A stretch of DNA of 64,000 nucleotides from Onthophagus taurus. Lineage: Eukaryota > Arthropoda > Insecta > Coleoptera > Scarabaeidae. Position numbers and translations under genes: made by a program. Location: positions 2,604,001-2,668,000 of the forward strand of contig NC_091976.1 in NCBI RefSeq assembly GCF_036711975.1. Reading direction: 5' to 3'. Below are positions 54,071 through 63,705 of the stretch, one piece after another; position 1 is the stretch's first letter; each line of letters starts with the position of its first letter. Under the pieces are notes generated by a model, which was given only the letters and a program-made list of their open reading frames with translations, made no database searches and had not been told where the DNA came from.

Positions 54071-54640
54071 TACCGTCTTGCTGATTTGTGAATAGCGTTC
54101 CTAACTTCTTTGATAAACATTTCCGCTCTCTCCCCTCCATGCTACGCTTGGTGCCTTTGTTTTTCAATCTCCTTGCGATTCCTTTTTGTTATCTCTCTTC
54201 TGTTGTTGCCACTGAAGAGACATCTCCTATTGATTGAGTTTTCATCTCCTATTTAGTTTCCATTTCCACCTTCTCTTTTCACGTTCATACCACCATCCTC
54301 CTTTTCTCCAGCTGTGTTCCTCTGCACTTCCCTCTTCTTGTTCACTTCTCTGCTTTCTGGTCAACGACATGTTTTCAAAAATTGGTTGAAACATCATGAA
54401 AACCCTTCGCCTTGATCATTAGATATAGTGGCCATTAGTAATTAACGTCAGTCTGAAACCTATCTGATTACACCATAAACCAATCTAGACTTAAATATAC
54501 TATTAAGAAGTTCTCCACAATAATAAAAGATTTAACCAGATTAAGCTAGACAGAGTCAATATTAACATATTTAATTCATTAGAAATGAACCGGTTAACAC
54601 TTACATTAAAATCACTTGACTAACACCACAGATTTAAAGA
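54071..54640. other. Pyrimidine-rich segment, no gene
   Basis: 54120-54360 is strongly C/T-rich on the + strand with many TCTCCT and CTTCTC runs. The rest is AT-rich. No motif recognised. Confidence 0.45.
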
Positions 54641-54786
54641 ATACATCAGAATATTTATTAAATACTCCCAATTATTCCGATTAGTCAATTTTTTATATTC
54701 GCATGAAAGTATGTTGATTAGGTCTAAAATAGAAAAACATCCTATTTAACCTAGCTTTTTAGTTAGAAAAATTGATAACAAACTCT

Positions 54787-54824
54787 TAATGACCAATTAT
54801 TAGCTTCTAAACTACGTATATAAC
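54787..54824 (+). promoter_or_regulatory. Lipocalin 3 core promoter
   Basis: TTAATGACCAATTATTA (54786-54802) and TATATAAC (54817-54824), 55 bp before the ATG. Confidence 0.68.
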
Positions 54825-54879
54825 ATTTCGACTACGTTCTCGCGAAACTAGTAACTCATTTTCATTCTTAACCATAAAC

Positions 54880-55521
54880 ATGTCCAAAAGCTACTCTGTA
54901 GTGTCCTTGACAATACTTGTAATTGTCACTCTAGCTTACAATCTCATTGAAGCAGCAGATAAAAGATGCCATAAAGTTCCTTTACTTAAAAATTTTGAAG
55001 TCGACAAAGTAATCATGAAAATTGCGTTTCTTTTTTTTAATGTTTTTAAGTTGTGTTTTTTTTTGTAACAGTTAACAGGTAATTGGTATGGTCAAGAAAT
55101 TGGAGACATGGACGGTGATGAAAGCTCAAGAAGATGTTTAGCTTATAGTGCATTTACTGATAAAAAGAAATCAAATGCAACTTTTACCGTGATAAGACTT
55201 TTCAATGGGACAACTACCGTTGGAAAGGCGGAAATGTATCAAATACACCAAATAAATGATAGTTCTGAATTTGAAGGCAAATGGAAAAATGATGTCGGAA
55301 AGCGAAGTTCTTGGGCGATTGGAACTGACTATGATACATGGTCGACATGGTATCTTTGTCAACCGGAGCAAGAGGATAGAGGGGTCTTGTTTATCTTAAC
55401 GAGAGAAAAGTATCCAAATGCTGCAACACTCGAGGCAGCACGTAACTCGGCTAGAAATGCAGGATTTAAAATGACTAAACCCTATTTGAAACGAGTCGAT
55501 CATTCTCATTGTTTTATTTAA
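54880..55521 (+). CDS. Secreted lipocalin-like protein 3
   Basis: Exons 54880-55008 and 55072-55521, with a 63-bp phase-0 intron, give 192 residues. The signal peptide (VVSLTILVIVTLA core) probably ends near AAD27. LTGNWYGQEIG (44-54) is the G-x-W motif, GTDYDTWSTWYLC (about 126-138) the second block, and TLEAARNSARNAG the C-terminal helix. Four Cys (30, 65, about 138, 190) fit the usual two disulphides of insect lipocalins. Role: secreted carrier or ligand-binding protein, ligand unknown. An AATAAATATG signal follows about 50 bp after the stop. It is the most typical member of the cluster. Confidence 0.88.
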
Positions 55522-55632
55522 GTTTTGAATGTTTCTGTTATAATGTAATCATGGTTTTGTTAAAAATTTGGGATTAATAAATATGTTTCGATTGATAATG
55601 TCACTTTTCTTGTCTTCATGTATGTACATATA

Positions 55633-55852
55633 AAAGGCGCTACATCAACAATGGAGTGTTGGATACACGAGAAAAATTTCTTTATTGCGAACGCTGATTT
55701 CAACAAGATTAAAAACTGGCGATTCGATGAGCGATTATGTTAATCACGCTGTGGAAACGGCGCAAAGATTGAAGGGTACAGCTTTTGAGATAAGTGATGA
55801 ATGGGTTGGTACTCTCTTGTTGGCAGGTTTGTTGGAAAAACCTGAAATACAT
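55633..55852 (+). pseudogene. copia Gag scrap between lipocalins 3 and 4
   Basis: GYTRKISLLRTLISTRLKTG, SMSDYVNHAVETAQRLKG and DEWVGTLLLAGLLEKP match the middle of copia-type Gag. It starts after the lipocalin 3 tail and ends exactly where the second duplicated unit begins. Confidence 0.75.
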
Positions 55853-55991
55853 CACAACATTTATTAAATACTCCCAATAATTCCGGTTAGTTATTTTTTT
55901 ATATTCGCTTGAAAGTATGCTGACTAGGTCTAAAATAGAAAAACATCCTATTTAACCTAGTTTTTTAGTTAGAAAAATTGATAACAACCTT

Positions 55992-56028
55992 AACGATCAG
56001 TTATTAGCTTTTAAATTGCGTATATAAC
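55992..56028 (+). promoter_or_regulatory. Lipocalin 4 core promoter
   Basis: TTAACGATCAGTTATTA (55990-56006) and TATATAAC (56021-56028), 55 bp before the ATG. Confidence 0.68.
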
Positions 56029-56083
56029 ATTTCGACTACCTTTTCGCGAAACTAATAACTCATTTTCATTCTTAACCATAAAC

Positions 56084-56749
56084 ATGCCCAAAGGCTACTC
56101 TGTTGTGTCCTTGACAATGCTTGTAATTGTTACTCTAGCTTGTAATCACATTGAAGCAGCAGATAAAAGATGCCATAAAGTATCTTTACTTAAAAATTTT
56201 GAAATCGACAAAGTAATCATAAAAATTACGTTTCTTTTTTAATGTTATTAACTTGTTTTTTTTTTGTAACAGATAACAGGTAATTGGTATGGTCAAGAAA
56301 TTGAAGACATGGACGGTGATGAAAGGTCAAAAAGATGTTTACTTTATAGTGTAAGTACTGATAAAAAGAAATCAAATGAAACTCTTACCGTGATAAGACT
56401 TTTCAATGGTACAACTACCGGTGGAAAAGCGGAAATGTATAAATCACATCAAATAAAAGACACTCCTGAATTAGAAGTCAAATGGAAAAATGATGGCGAA
56501 AAGCGAAGTTCTTGGGCGATTGGAACTGACTATGATACATGGTCGACATGGTACCTTTGTCAACCGGAGCAAGAGGATAGAGGGGTCTTGTTTATCTTAA
56601 CGAGAGAAAAGTATCCAAATGCTGCAACACTCGAGGCAGCACGTGACTCGGTTAGAAAAGCAGGATTTAAAATGACTAAACCGTATTTGAAACGAATCGA
56701 TCATGCTCCTTGTTTTATTGAATTTACGCTTGTTTTTGTTACAATTTAA
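56084..56749 (+). CDS. Secreted lipocalin-like protein 4
   Basis: Exons 56084-56212 and 56273-56749, with a 60-bp phase-0 intron, give 201 residues. Very close to lipocalin 3: same signal-peptide design, ITGNWYGQEIE at the G-x-W site, an identical run around GTDYDTWSTWYLC, and the same C-terminal helix. The four paired Cys are kept, plus one more in the signal region. The TAA that ends lipocalin 3 after CFI is GAA here, so nine extra residues (EFTLVFVTI) follow before the stop. Recent tandem duplicate. Confidence 0.86.
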
Positions 56750-56869
56750 TCATCGTTTTATTAAAAATTTGGGATCAATATATGTGTTTCGATTGATGTC
56801 ACTTTATTCTTTGATATTAATAGACGATTATGAATATGTTATAGCTAATGTGGTACCCAAAAACCCAAG

Positions 56870-57081
56870 AGCTACTTAGTGTGCATTACAGCCTTGGCCA
56901 TAAGTATTGAGCTCCCAGGTTAACTTTGGAAATATTAAATTAAAATAAATTGAAACAACTTGTATAAGTTTATAATGTTTATTGTTAACAAAAAATGAAT
57001 ACTTAGTGGGCCCACCTTTTGCCTTAATCGGGGCCAAAATTAAAGAGGACACAAATTTTCTGCAGTCTTCGGAATTTATAG
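56870..57081 (-). pseudogene. Tc1-like 3' end
   Basis: On the - strand the transposase C-terminus (SEDCRKFVSSLILAPIKAKG, then GPTKY) ends at 57003, and the 3' part runs to the terminal repeat ACAGCCTTGGCCATAAGTAT near 56887. It shares its last residues with the Tc1 at 11985. Everything upstream is replaced by Transib sequence. Confidence 0.72.
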
Positions 57082-57218
57082 CGTTCAAAAAAAACTCAAA
57101 AAGAAGTATTGGATCAACAAAATCCTAAAAACTTAACAAAAATGTTTTTATTATCCAAATGGGGTTTCGACGGTTCGGGCGGACAGAGCGAATACATACA
57201 AAAAACCAATAACAACGT
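57082..57218 (+). CDS. Transib transposase, part before the BEL insertion
   Basis: KEVLDQQNPKNLTKMFLLSK followed by WGFDGSGGQSEYIQK is the Transib/RAG1-type segment with the first catalytic Asp. The frame is open and continues at 63706 beyond the BEL element. Its upstream end is cut at about 57081, so the copy lacks the N-terminal third. Confidence 0.8.
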
Positions 57219-57520
57219 TGTTCGCGCCACCCTTAAACTATATATTTGTCACTGCGCGAATTGTATGCGCCGTAATGATAAATCTCAGCGAAGAGATTTT
57301 TATCGATCTCTTTCGATCGAACGGTGGTTGCGAGCACATCTCTTACCTCCACTACAATAATTATTTCACGTAAGCTCTATATTATTTATTTTATACATCA
57401 TTTTTTCGTCAATTAAATTACAATTATTATTATTTATATAAATTCTTTTTCTTTATTAAATACTTCAATCAGCACCGATTTAAATTTTTGTACCCGGTTT
57501 TTTTTTACCGCGCGTTAACA
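57219..57520 (+). repeat. BEL/Pao 5' LTR
   Basis: TGTTCGCGCCACCC...GCGCGTTAACA. Includes a TATATTT box-like run near 57240 and a TTTATTAAATAC region near 57454. Identical to the 3' LTR by eye. Confidence 0.95.
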
Positions 57521-57522
57521 TT

Positions 57523-57540
57523 TGGTCCTTCGAGCCGGAT
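57523..57540 (+). promoter_or_regulatory. BEL/Pao primer-binding site (tRNA-Tyr)
   Basis: TGGTCCTTCGAGCCGGAT starts two bases after the LTR. It is complementary to the 3' end of insect tRNA-Tyr (…ATCCGGCTCGAAGGA plus CCA). The tRNA identity is from memory of that tRNA's acceptor end. Confidence 0.75.
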
Positions 57541-58152
57541 GGCAACGACGATTTCGGATTTTTTTTCATTGTTTTCTGGTGATTGCTAGCCTTTCTTATC
57601 GCTAATTATCATTCAATTTTTCCGTTATCGAGTCCATTATTCAAATCTGGTCGCCATCCGTTCTTTCAAAAACCACTTTTTTTCACGGTCATCGATTCAT
57701 CAAAACCAACTTGGTGCACATCTGGTTACCTGAAAAAAGTAGTTACGGCTATTTTAGCCATTTGCAAACAAGAATTATTTTCTTCACTTATTTTATTTTT
57801 AAACTTATTGTTAGAATACGTAATTATACATCAGTTTATGAAGTTACAATTTTTCTTAATTTATTTTTTGTCGAGGATTTCTATTTTTTCTTTCTTTTCT
57901 ATCTTTATTATTAAAGAATTTAATTTTTTATTTTTTCTTCTTTTTCTTTAAAGGGAAATTTATTAATTACTCATTAATTTGCCTTTAGAATTTATTTTTT
58001 TTGCGATTGTTTACGCAAGTTTTCATTCCCTTTGGAATCTTTATTTTTCATATATTTGTCTGCTCGATTTTTTGACGATTTCTTTTCCCTTTGGAAGCAT
58101 TCTAATTTTATTTTGATTATTTTTTTTTGAAACTTTTCTTTTGGTTTCAATC
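57541..58152 (+). other. BEL/Pao 5' leader
   Basis: T-rich untranslated leader between primer site and Gag. The short frames in it have no recognisable product. Confidence 0.6.
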
Positions 58153-61100
58153 ATGAGTGATAAACTCGCTAAGTTAACCTTAAAACGCAATATATTCATT
58201 AATCAAATAACTGAAACGTTCATGTATGGACGTGCCTTACCTACTAACCCTTCCGATCCTATGCAAAATCAAATTTTTGCTGAAAGAGCCAATGATGTTT
58301 CGCAAATCTACGATGATTTTAAGGCCGCACACAATTCCATTATTGGCCTGGTTGAAGAAGTCGACTTCGATGCCCAAGATGCTATTCGTAAAAAGGTGGA
58401 TTCAGAATATTATCAAATCAAAGCTTTATTACATAATCTGTCAGATCTACCGACATCCACGATTTCTTCTCCGATAACTGCAACACCTAAATTAAACAAA
58501 CTTCAACTTCCAACATTTGATGGTAATTACAAAGAATGGCATACCTTCTTCGACTTGTACAAAACCATGGTTCACGAAAACACATCTCTATCGCCAATAG
58601 CCAAGTATCAATACCTGCTTACTTCCTTAAAAGGAGAAGCCTTCAATCTTTTAAAAGGCTTTCCGGTCACCAATGACAATTACGAAATCGCCTACAACGC
58701 TTTAAAGGGACGTTACCAAAACAAGAGGCATCTAGCCACCCTTTACTTCCTTGAAATCTTAAACTTAAAACCTATTAAAGAGGAATCTTCAAAAATTTTT
58801 AGAACGTTAATAGATACCTTTAAAGAAAATACAGAAGGTTTTCGTATGTTGGGTTTCCCAGTCGATAATTGGGATTTTCTATTATTTAATTTGCTCTTGC
58901 TGAAACTAGATACGCAAACTAAAACCACTTTTGAATCAGAGCACACTTCTTTTGAGATTCCAACATATCCTCAGTTGATGGATTTTCTAGAAAAACGAGC
59001 GAAAGCATTAGATTCTGTTGTATTAACATCCAACGAAAAACCTTTCATGAATCGTATAAAGAATAATCCTAGAGAGAAAGTCACAAATCTAAAGCTTGAG
59101 ACAAATTCGATTTCTCCTAAATGTTTATTATGCAAAGAATCACATCCAATTTATCGTTGTGCAACTTTCAACGCCAAATCATCTGCTGAACGTCTATCGA
59201 TAGCAAGAGAACATAACTTGTGCCGTAACTGTCTAAGTTCCAAACATACAACTCAAAATTGTGCATCTTCCCATAGATGTCGCATGTGTCAACAACATCA
59301 TCATACATCTCTTCACCTTGATACTAAAAAACCTTCTTCAGTTCATGTGGGTACCTCGTGGAACATCAAACAGCCGTTAAATCAAAACGAACATCAACGA
59401 GTAATCTTACCATTAGCATTTGTGAAAATTAAAGATCGATTTGGACAGTCTCACTTCGTACGAGCCTTAATTGATTCGGGCAGTATGTCCAACTTTATCA
59501 CCGATAAATTGTCAAAAAAATTACGTCTTCCTCGTTCATATCACTCTTCTTTAGAGATAAGAGGACTCAACTCCATGACATCCATATGCAACAAAGGCTC
59601 CGTTCAATGTCATGTTCAACCGATTCAACATTCCGAACCATCCTTAGACTTCAAAGCTCTCATAACACCTAGTATTTGTTCCCATCAACCTTCAGTACAA
59701 TCCATTATTAAAGCTTATCCTCATCTTAAACATTTAAACTTCACTCCTGAACCCGATTGCAATTCCATGGAAGTGGATCTCCTACTTGGCGCTGAATTGG
59801 TTCCACAAGTTTTCCTCAGCGGACGCATTCAAAACAAACCCAATGATCCTGTGGCTTTAGAATCCATTTTCGGTTGGATTTTGATTGGAAAATCTTCTAT
59901 TTCATCAACAACATCTACATGCCTATCAACTACCGACGCTTTCTTAGATGAATCCCTTCCAAGATTTTGGGAACTTGAATCAATTCCAAGAAGTTCTACT
60001 TTAACTTTGGAAGAGAATCAATGTGAAAATCATTTTAAGCAAAATTATGTAAGAACTGAAGCTGGAAGATTTATTGTTTCACTTCCTTTCAAAAACCAAG
60101 AACCCATACTGGGTAGTTCTTATCAATCAACGTTAAAACGATTCACTTCTTTAGAAAACAGATTATTGAAAAATCTGTCCCTAAAAAACGATTATGTCAA
60201 TTTTATGAAAGATTACCTGGATTCAGGGCACATGTCGCTTATCGCAAATCCTGAAGTGTCTTCGAAATCCGTTTATTATATTCCTCACCATTGCGTACTA
60301 CGGCCAGAAAGCGCCTCCACCAAACTTCGTGTGGTTTTCGACGCCTCGTCTGTTACTTCCAATGGTCACTCATTAAATGATGCTCTTTTAATTGGACCTA
60401 AATTACAACAAGATATCGTTAAAATTTTATTGAAATTTAGATGTTTTCCATTCGCATTTACATGTGATATAAAGCAAATGTACAGGCAAATTCTAATTTC
60501 ACCGAAAGATAGAGATTTCCAACGAATTCTATGGCGATTTTCACCTGATGAATCAATAAAAGAATATGTTCTAAACACAGTTACTTACGGTGTATCATCT
60601 GCTCCATTTTTGGCACTTCGAACGCTTATTGAACTTGCACATCTTTACAAGCATGAATTTCCATTGGCTTCAAAGGCTGTACAAAACAATGTCTATATTG
60701 ATGACATCGTCACTGGCGCTGAATCCGTTGAAGAAGCTTGCCAACTACAGCAAGAATTAATAGATCTTTTAAAAAAGGGAGGATTTGAGCTCAGAAAATG
60801 GGCAAGTAACTGCTCCAATATCCTGCAATCAGTATCAAAAGATGACTTACAACATCCAGTTTCAATGGACTACGATGAAATCAGCTATATCAAGGTCCTC
60901 GGGCTTCAATGGGATCCTGCTACTGATCATTTTTCCTATTCCCATACCAGTCGAAATACTCCTTGTACGAAAAGATCTATCTTGTCAGACATTGCACGTA
61001 TTTACGATCCGTTGGGATTTCTTACTCCTTGTACTCTGAAAGCAAAACGTTTCATTCAACAATTGTGGCAATTAAAGAGTGGTTGGGATGAAACACCGCC

Positions 61101-63246
61101 AAACAATATCGTTCAAAATTGGCAAAAGTTTAAAGACAATCTTAAATTTCTTTCAAACTTACGCTTACCTCGCTTAACTATTCCTTTAAAAACTCAGTCA
61201 ATTCAACTCCATCTATTTTGTGACGCATCACAAGTGGGTTATTGTACTGTTGCTTATCTGCGTTGTCAAAAATCTGATTTATCAATAACAACAACTTTTC
61301 TTTGCGCCAAATCACGAGTGGCTCCATTAAAATCAACTTCCATTCCCCGATTGGAACTTTTGGCAGCTGTTTTACTTGTCAATCTCTTGGAGAATCTAAA
61401 AGAAATTTTATCGCCTCAAATTAATTTTGATTCAATTACCGCCTGGTCAGATTCACAAGTTACCTTAGCTTGGATTGCATCATTATCCTCTCGATGGAAA
61501 ATCTTTGTCGCCAATCGAGTCAATTACATTCAGGAAATTTTACCATCGTCTTCTTGGAGATACGTACCTTCATTGGAAAACCCTGCCGATTGTGGTTCAA
61601 GAGGTCTTTTTCCTGAAACCTTAATCCCATTACAACTTTGGTGGGAAGGTCCCTCGTGGCTCCGATGTCCTCCAAAAAATTGGCCAGCTGATCGTCGCAT
61701 CAATCCTGAAATAAAAGAGATACACAATGAACAAAGAGTTCTTCAAGTTAATTCTACTGAGGTGCAAACTCACATTTTATCCACTCTTCTCAATAAGTTT
61801 TCTTCTATCAACAAAATCAAACGTATCCTTGCATACATGTATCGTTTTATTCTTCATTGTCAAAAACAAAAACGATATTATTCTCTAGTTTTATCTCCCT
61901 TTGAGATTCAAAACTCACTCCATGTTCTTATTCGATTTATTCAAAATCAGCATTTTGCTACACTTTTCACTGCTATCAGAGAAAATAAACCATTGTTAAA
62001 ACCATATCGTCAATTGGCTCCTTTTATCGATCGAGACAAGCTTCTCAGGGTGGGTGGTAGATTAAAAAACGCAACACTACCGTTCGATCATAAACACCCT
62101 GTGCTATTACCTAAAACATCACGTTTAAGTGAGCTAATTGTGCAAGATATTCATCAAACTTACCTACATCCGGGACCAAGAACTTTACAATCTATCGTAC
62201 TACAACATTTTTGGATAATATCATCTCGACAAGTGATCCAACGTGTCATCTCCAAATGCATACGATGCTTCCGATGTAAACCAAGGTCCTACGCCCCATT
62301 TATGGCGGATCTTCCCTCTTGTCGAGTGGCTGATGTGAGGGCATTCTCTACCGTCTCTGTGGATTTTGCTGGCCCTATCTACACGACATTGAATCGCACT
62401 CGAGGCTCCCGGTCTGTTAAGTCGTATTTTTGCGTATTCGTCTGCACGTCCACCAAGGCTATTCACCTCGAATTAGTTACAGATTTAACCACTGAAGCAT
62501 TCATAGCCGCATTACGTCGATTCATAGCACGAAGAGGTCGATGTTCTTTAATCCTGTCGGACCAAGGGACTAACTTTGTTGGAGCGAACAATAAATTAAA
62601 AGAGATGGCAGAAGCTTCGGGAACACGTCTAGGACTCCATTGGATTTTTCATCCACCTGGTGGACCTCACTTTAATGGTCTCGCTGAAGCAGGCGTGAAA
62701 TCAGTAAAGTCCCATCTGCTTCGAGTTATTGGAGATCAACGTCTTACGTTCGAGGAGGTCTACACCGTCCTCACCCAAATAGAGGCTGTGCTCAACTCCA
62801 GGCCCCTCACACCGATATCGAGTGATCCAAACGATCTTCAGCCACTGACACCAGGTCATTTCTTATGTTTAGAACCACTAAATAGTTTAATTTCAGAACC
62901 AGACTACACAAAGGTTCCCCTAAATCGATTGGATCGATGGAAGCTCCTCCAACGCATGCTCCAGGACTTCTGGAAGAGATGGACCATGGAGTACTTATCC
63001 ACTCTTCAAGCAAGATCCAAATGGACCTCACCAACTCCAATTCCTACTGTCGGTGATCTGGTCATCGTAAAAAATGAACAACTTCCACCTTTGAAATGGG
63101 AGATGGGGCGAATCACACAGCTCCATCCTGGCGACGATGGTGTGATTCGTGTTGTAACAATTCGAACCAAGAACGGACTGTTCACAAGACCAACCATAAA
63201 AATCTGTCCACTGCCGGCCAACGAAACTAAAGTTCCTAAACCTTAA
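58153..63246 (+). CDS. BEL/Pao Gag-Pol polyprotein
   Basis: 1697 residues, uninterrupted. I chose ATG 58153 (MSDKLAKLTLKRN). Domains in order: Gag (DUF1759) about 115-220, with FDGNYKEWHTFF and LKGEAFNLL; CCHC-type knuckles about 323-390 (CLLCKESHPIYRC, CRNCLSSKHTTQNC, CRMCQQHHH); aspartic protease ALIDSGSMSNFI about 438-449; RT from about 690, with VVFDASS and YIDD at 848-851; RNase H-like domain, FCDASQVGY about 1022 and AWSDSQVTLAWI; integrase zinc region (HQTYLHPGPR, then CIRCFRCKP) about 1335-1375; integrase core VSVDFAGP (about 1405), LSDQGTNFVG (about 1468), NGLAEAGVKS (about 1511); C-terminal DUF5641. All catalytic residues I can check are present. It is expected to assemble particles and integrate cDNA copies. 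Confidence 0.95.
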   Translation: MSDKLAKLTLKRNIFINQITETFMYGRALPTNPSDPMQNQIFAERANDVSQIYDDFKAAHNSIIGLVEEVDFDAQDAIRKKVDSEYYQIKALLHNLSDLPTSTISSPITATPKLNKLQLPTFDGNYKEWHTFFDLYKTMVHENTSLSPIAKYQYLLTSLKGEAFNLLKGFPVTNDNYEIAYNALKGRYQNKRHLATLYFLEILNLKPIKEESSKIFRTLIDTFKENTEGFRMLGFPVDNWDFLLFNLLLLKLDTQTKTTFESEHTSFEIPTYPQLMDFLEKRAKALDSVVLTSNEKPFMNRIKNNPREKVTNLKLETNSISPKCLLCKESHPIYRCATFNAKSSAERLSIAREHNLCRNCLSSKHTTQNCASSHRCRMCQQHHHTSLHLDTKKPSSVHVGTSWNIKQPLNQNEHQRVILPLAFVKIKDRFGQSHFVRALIDSGSMSNFITDKLSKKLRLPRSYHSSLEIRGLNSMTSICNKGSVQCHVQPIQHSEPSLDFKALITPSICSHQPSVQSIIKAYPHLKHLNFTPEPDCNSMEVDLLLGAELVPQVFLSGRIQNKPNDPVALESIFGWILIGKSSISSTTSTCLSTTDAFLDESLPRFWELESIPRSSTLTLEENQCENHFKQNYVRTEAGRFIVSLPFKNQEPILGSSYQSTLKRFTSLENRLLKNLSLKNDYVNFMKDYLDSGHMSLIANPEVSSKSVYYIPHHCVLRPESASTKLRVVFDASSVTSNGHSLNDALLIGPKLQQDIVKILLKFRCFPFAFTCDIKQMYRQILISPKDRDFQRILWRFSPDESIKEYVLNTVTYGVSSAPFLALRTLIELAHLYKHEFPLASKAVQNNVYIDDIVTGAESVEEACQLQQELIDLLKKGGFELRKWASNCSNILQSVSKDDLQHPVSMDYDEISYIKVLGLQWDPATDHFSYSHTSRNTPCTKRSILSDIARIYDPLGFLTPCTLKAKRFIQQLWQLKSGWDETPPNNIVQNWQKFKDNLKFLSNLRLPRLTIPLKTQSIQLHLFCDASQVGYCTVAYLRCQKSDLSITTTFLCAKSRVAPLKSTSIPRLELLAAVLLVNLLENLKEILSPQINFDSITAWSDSQVTLAWIASLSSRWKIFVANRVNYIQEILPSSSWRYVPSLENPADCGSRGLFPETLIPLQLWWEGPSWLRCPPKNWPADRRINPEIKEIHNEQRVLQVNSTEVQTHILSTLLNKFSSINKIKRILAYMYRFILHCQKQKRYYSLVLSPFEIQNSLHVLIRFIQNQHFATLFTAIRENKPLLKPYRQLAPFIDRDKLLRVGGRLKNATLPFDHKHPVLLPKTSRLSELIVQDIHQTYLHPGPRTLQSIVLQHFWIISSRQVIQRVISKCIRCFRCKPRSYAPFMADLPSCRVADVRAFSTVSVDFAGPIYTTLNRTRGSRSVKSYFCVFVCTSTKAIHLELVTDLTTEAFIAALRRFIARRGRCSLILSDQGTNFVGANNKLKEMAEASGTRLGLHWIFHPPGGPHFNGLAEAGVKSVKSHLLRVIGDQRLTFEEVYTVLTQIEAVLNSRPLTPISSDPNDLQPLTPGHFLCLEPLNSLISEPDYTKVPLNRLDRWKLLQRMLQDFWKRWTMEYLSTLQARSKWTSPTPIPTVGDLVIVKNEQLPPLKWEMGRITQLHPGDDGVIRVVTIRTKNGLFTRPTIKICPLPANETKVPKP

Positions 63247-63398
63247 AATTGTTAATTCTTTCTTTATTTGTTTATTTTATTATTTTTTTTATTATTTTCA
63301 TTGTTATTTTTTGGCATTGCCTAACTATGTAATTTTTAATTATTAATTATTTCATGTTTGTAAAAAAAGTTCACTTACCTTTTTGTTGGTGGGTGGAA
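63247..63398 (+). other. BEL/Pao 3' untranslated region
   Basis: T-rich region after the stop. GGTGGGTGGAA directly before the 3' LTR (63388-63398) is the likely polypurine tract. Confidence 0.7.
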
Positions 63399-63700
63399 TG
63401 TTCGCGCCACCCTTAAACTATATATTTGTCACTGCGCGAATTGTATGCGCCGTAATGATAAATCTCAGCGAAGAGATTTTTATCGATCTCTTTCGATCGA
63501 ACGGTGGTTGCGAGCACATCTCTTACCTCCACTACAATAATTATTTCACGTAAGCTCTATATTATTTATTTTATACATCATTTTTTCGTCAATTAAATTA
63601 CAATTATTATTATTTATATAAATTCTTTTTCTTTATTAAATACTTCAATCAGCACCGATTTAAATTTTTGTACCCGGTTTTTTTTTACCGCGCGTTAACA
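63399..63700 (+). repeat. BEL/Pao 3' LTR
   Basis: Identical by eye to 57219-57520. Confidence 0.95.
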
Positions 63701-63705
63701 AACGT

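Larger units (their letters stand above)
54645..55560 (+). repeat. Duplicated lipocalin unit, first copy
   Basis: The block containing promoter, exons and 3' end of lipocalin 3 is repeated at 55853-56790. Its upstream part (AAAATAGAAAAACATCCTAT, then TTAACCTAG) is nearly unchanged between copies, so the promoter was duplicated with the gene. Confidence 0.85.
55853..56790 (+). repeat. Duplicated lipocalin unit, second copy
   Basis: Tandem copy of 54645-55560, including promoter and both exons. Confidence 0.85.
57219..63700 (+). mobile_element. BEL/Pao LTR retrotransposon, apparently intact
   Basis: 6482 bp with 302-bp LTRs at 57219-57520 and 63399-63700 (TG...CA) that I read as identical base for base. 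5-bp target duplication AACGT at 57214-57218 and 63701-63705. Contains a primer site and one long uninterrupted Gag-Pol frame. No env-like frame follows Pol. The insertion splits a Transib reading frame. Confidence 0.96.

Noticed and set aside
54120..54360. Pyrimidine tract as a coding or regulatory region
   Set aside because: No open frame or known motif. Low-complexity sequence is the simpler reading.
57583..57951. Hydrophobic 122-residue frame in the BEL leader, a possible env-like or membrane protein
   Set aside because: It is T-rich, so Phe/Leu/Ile codons arise by composition. It lies before Gag, not after Pol, and has no motif.
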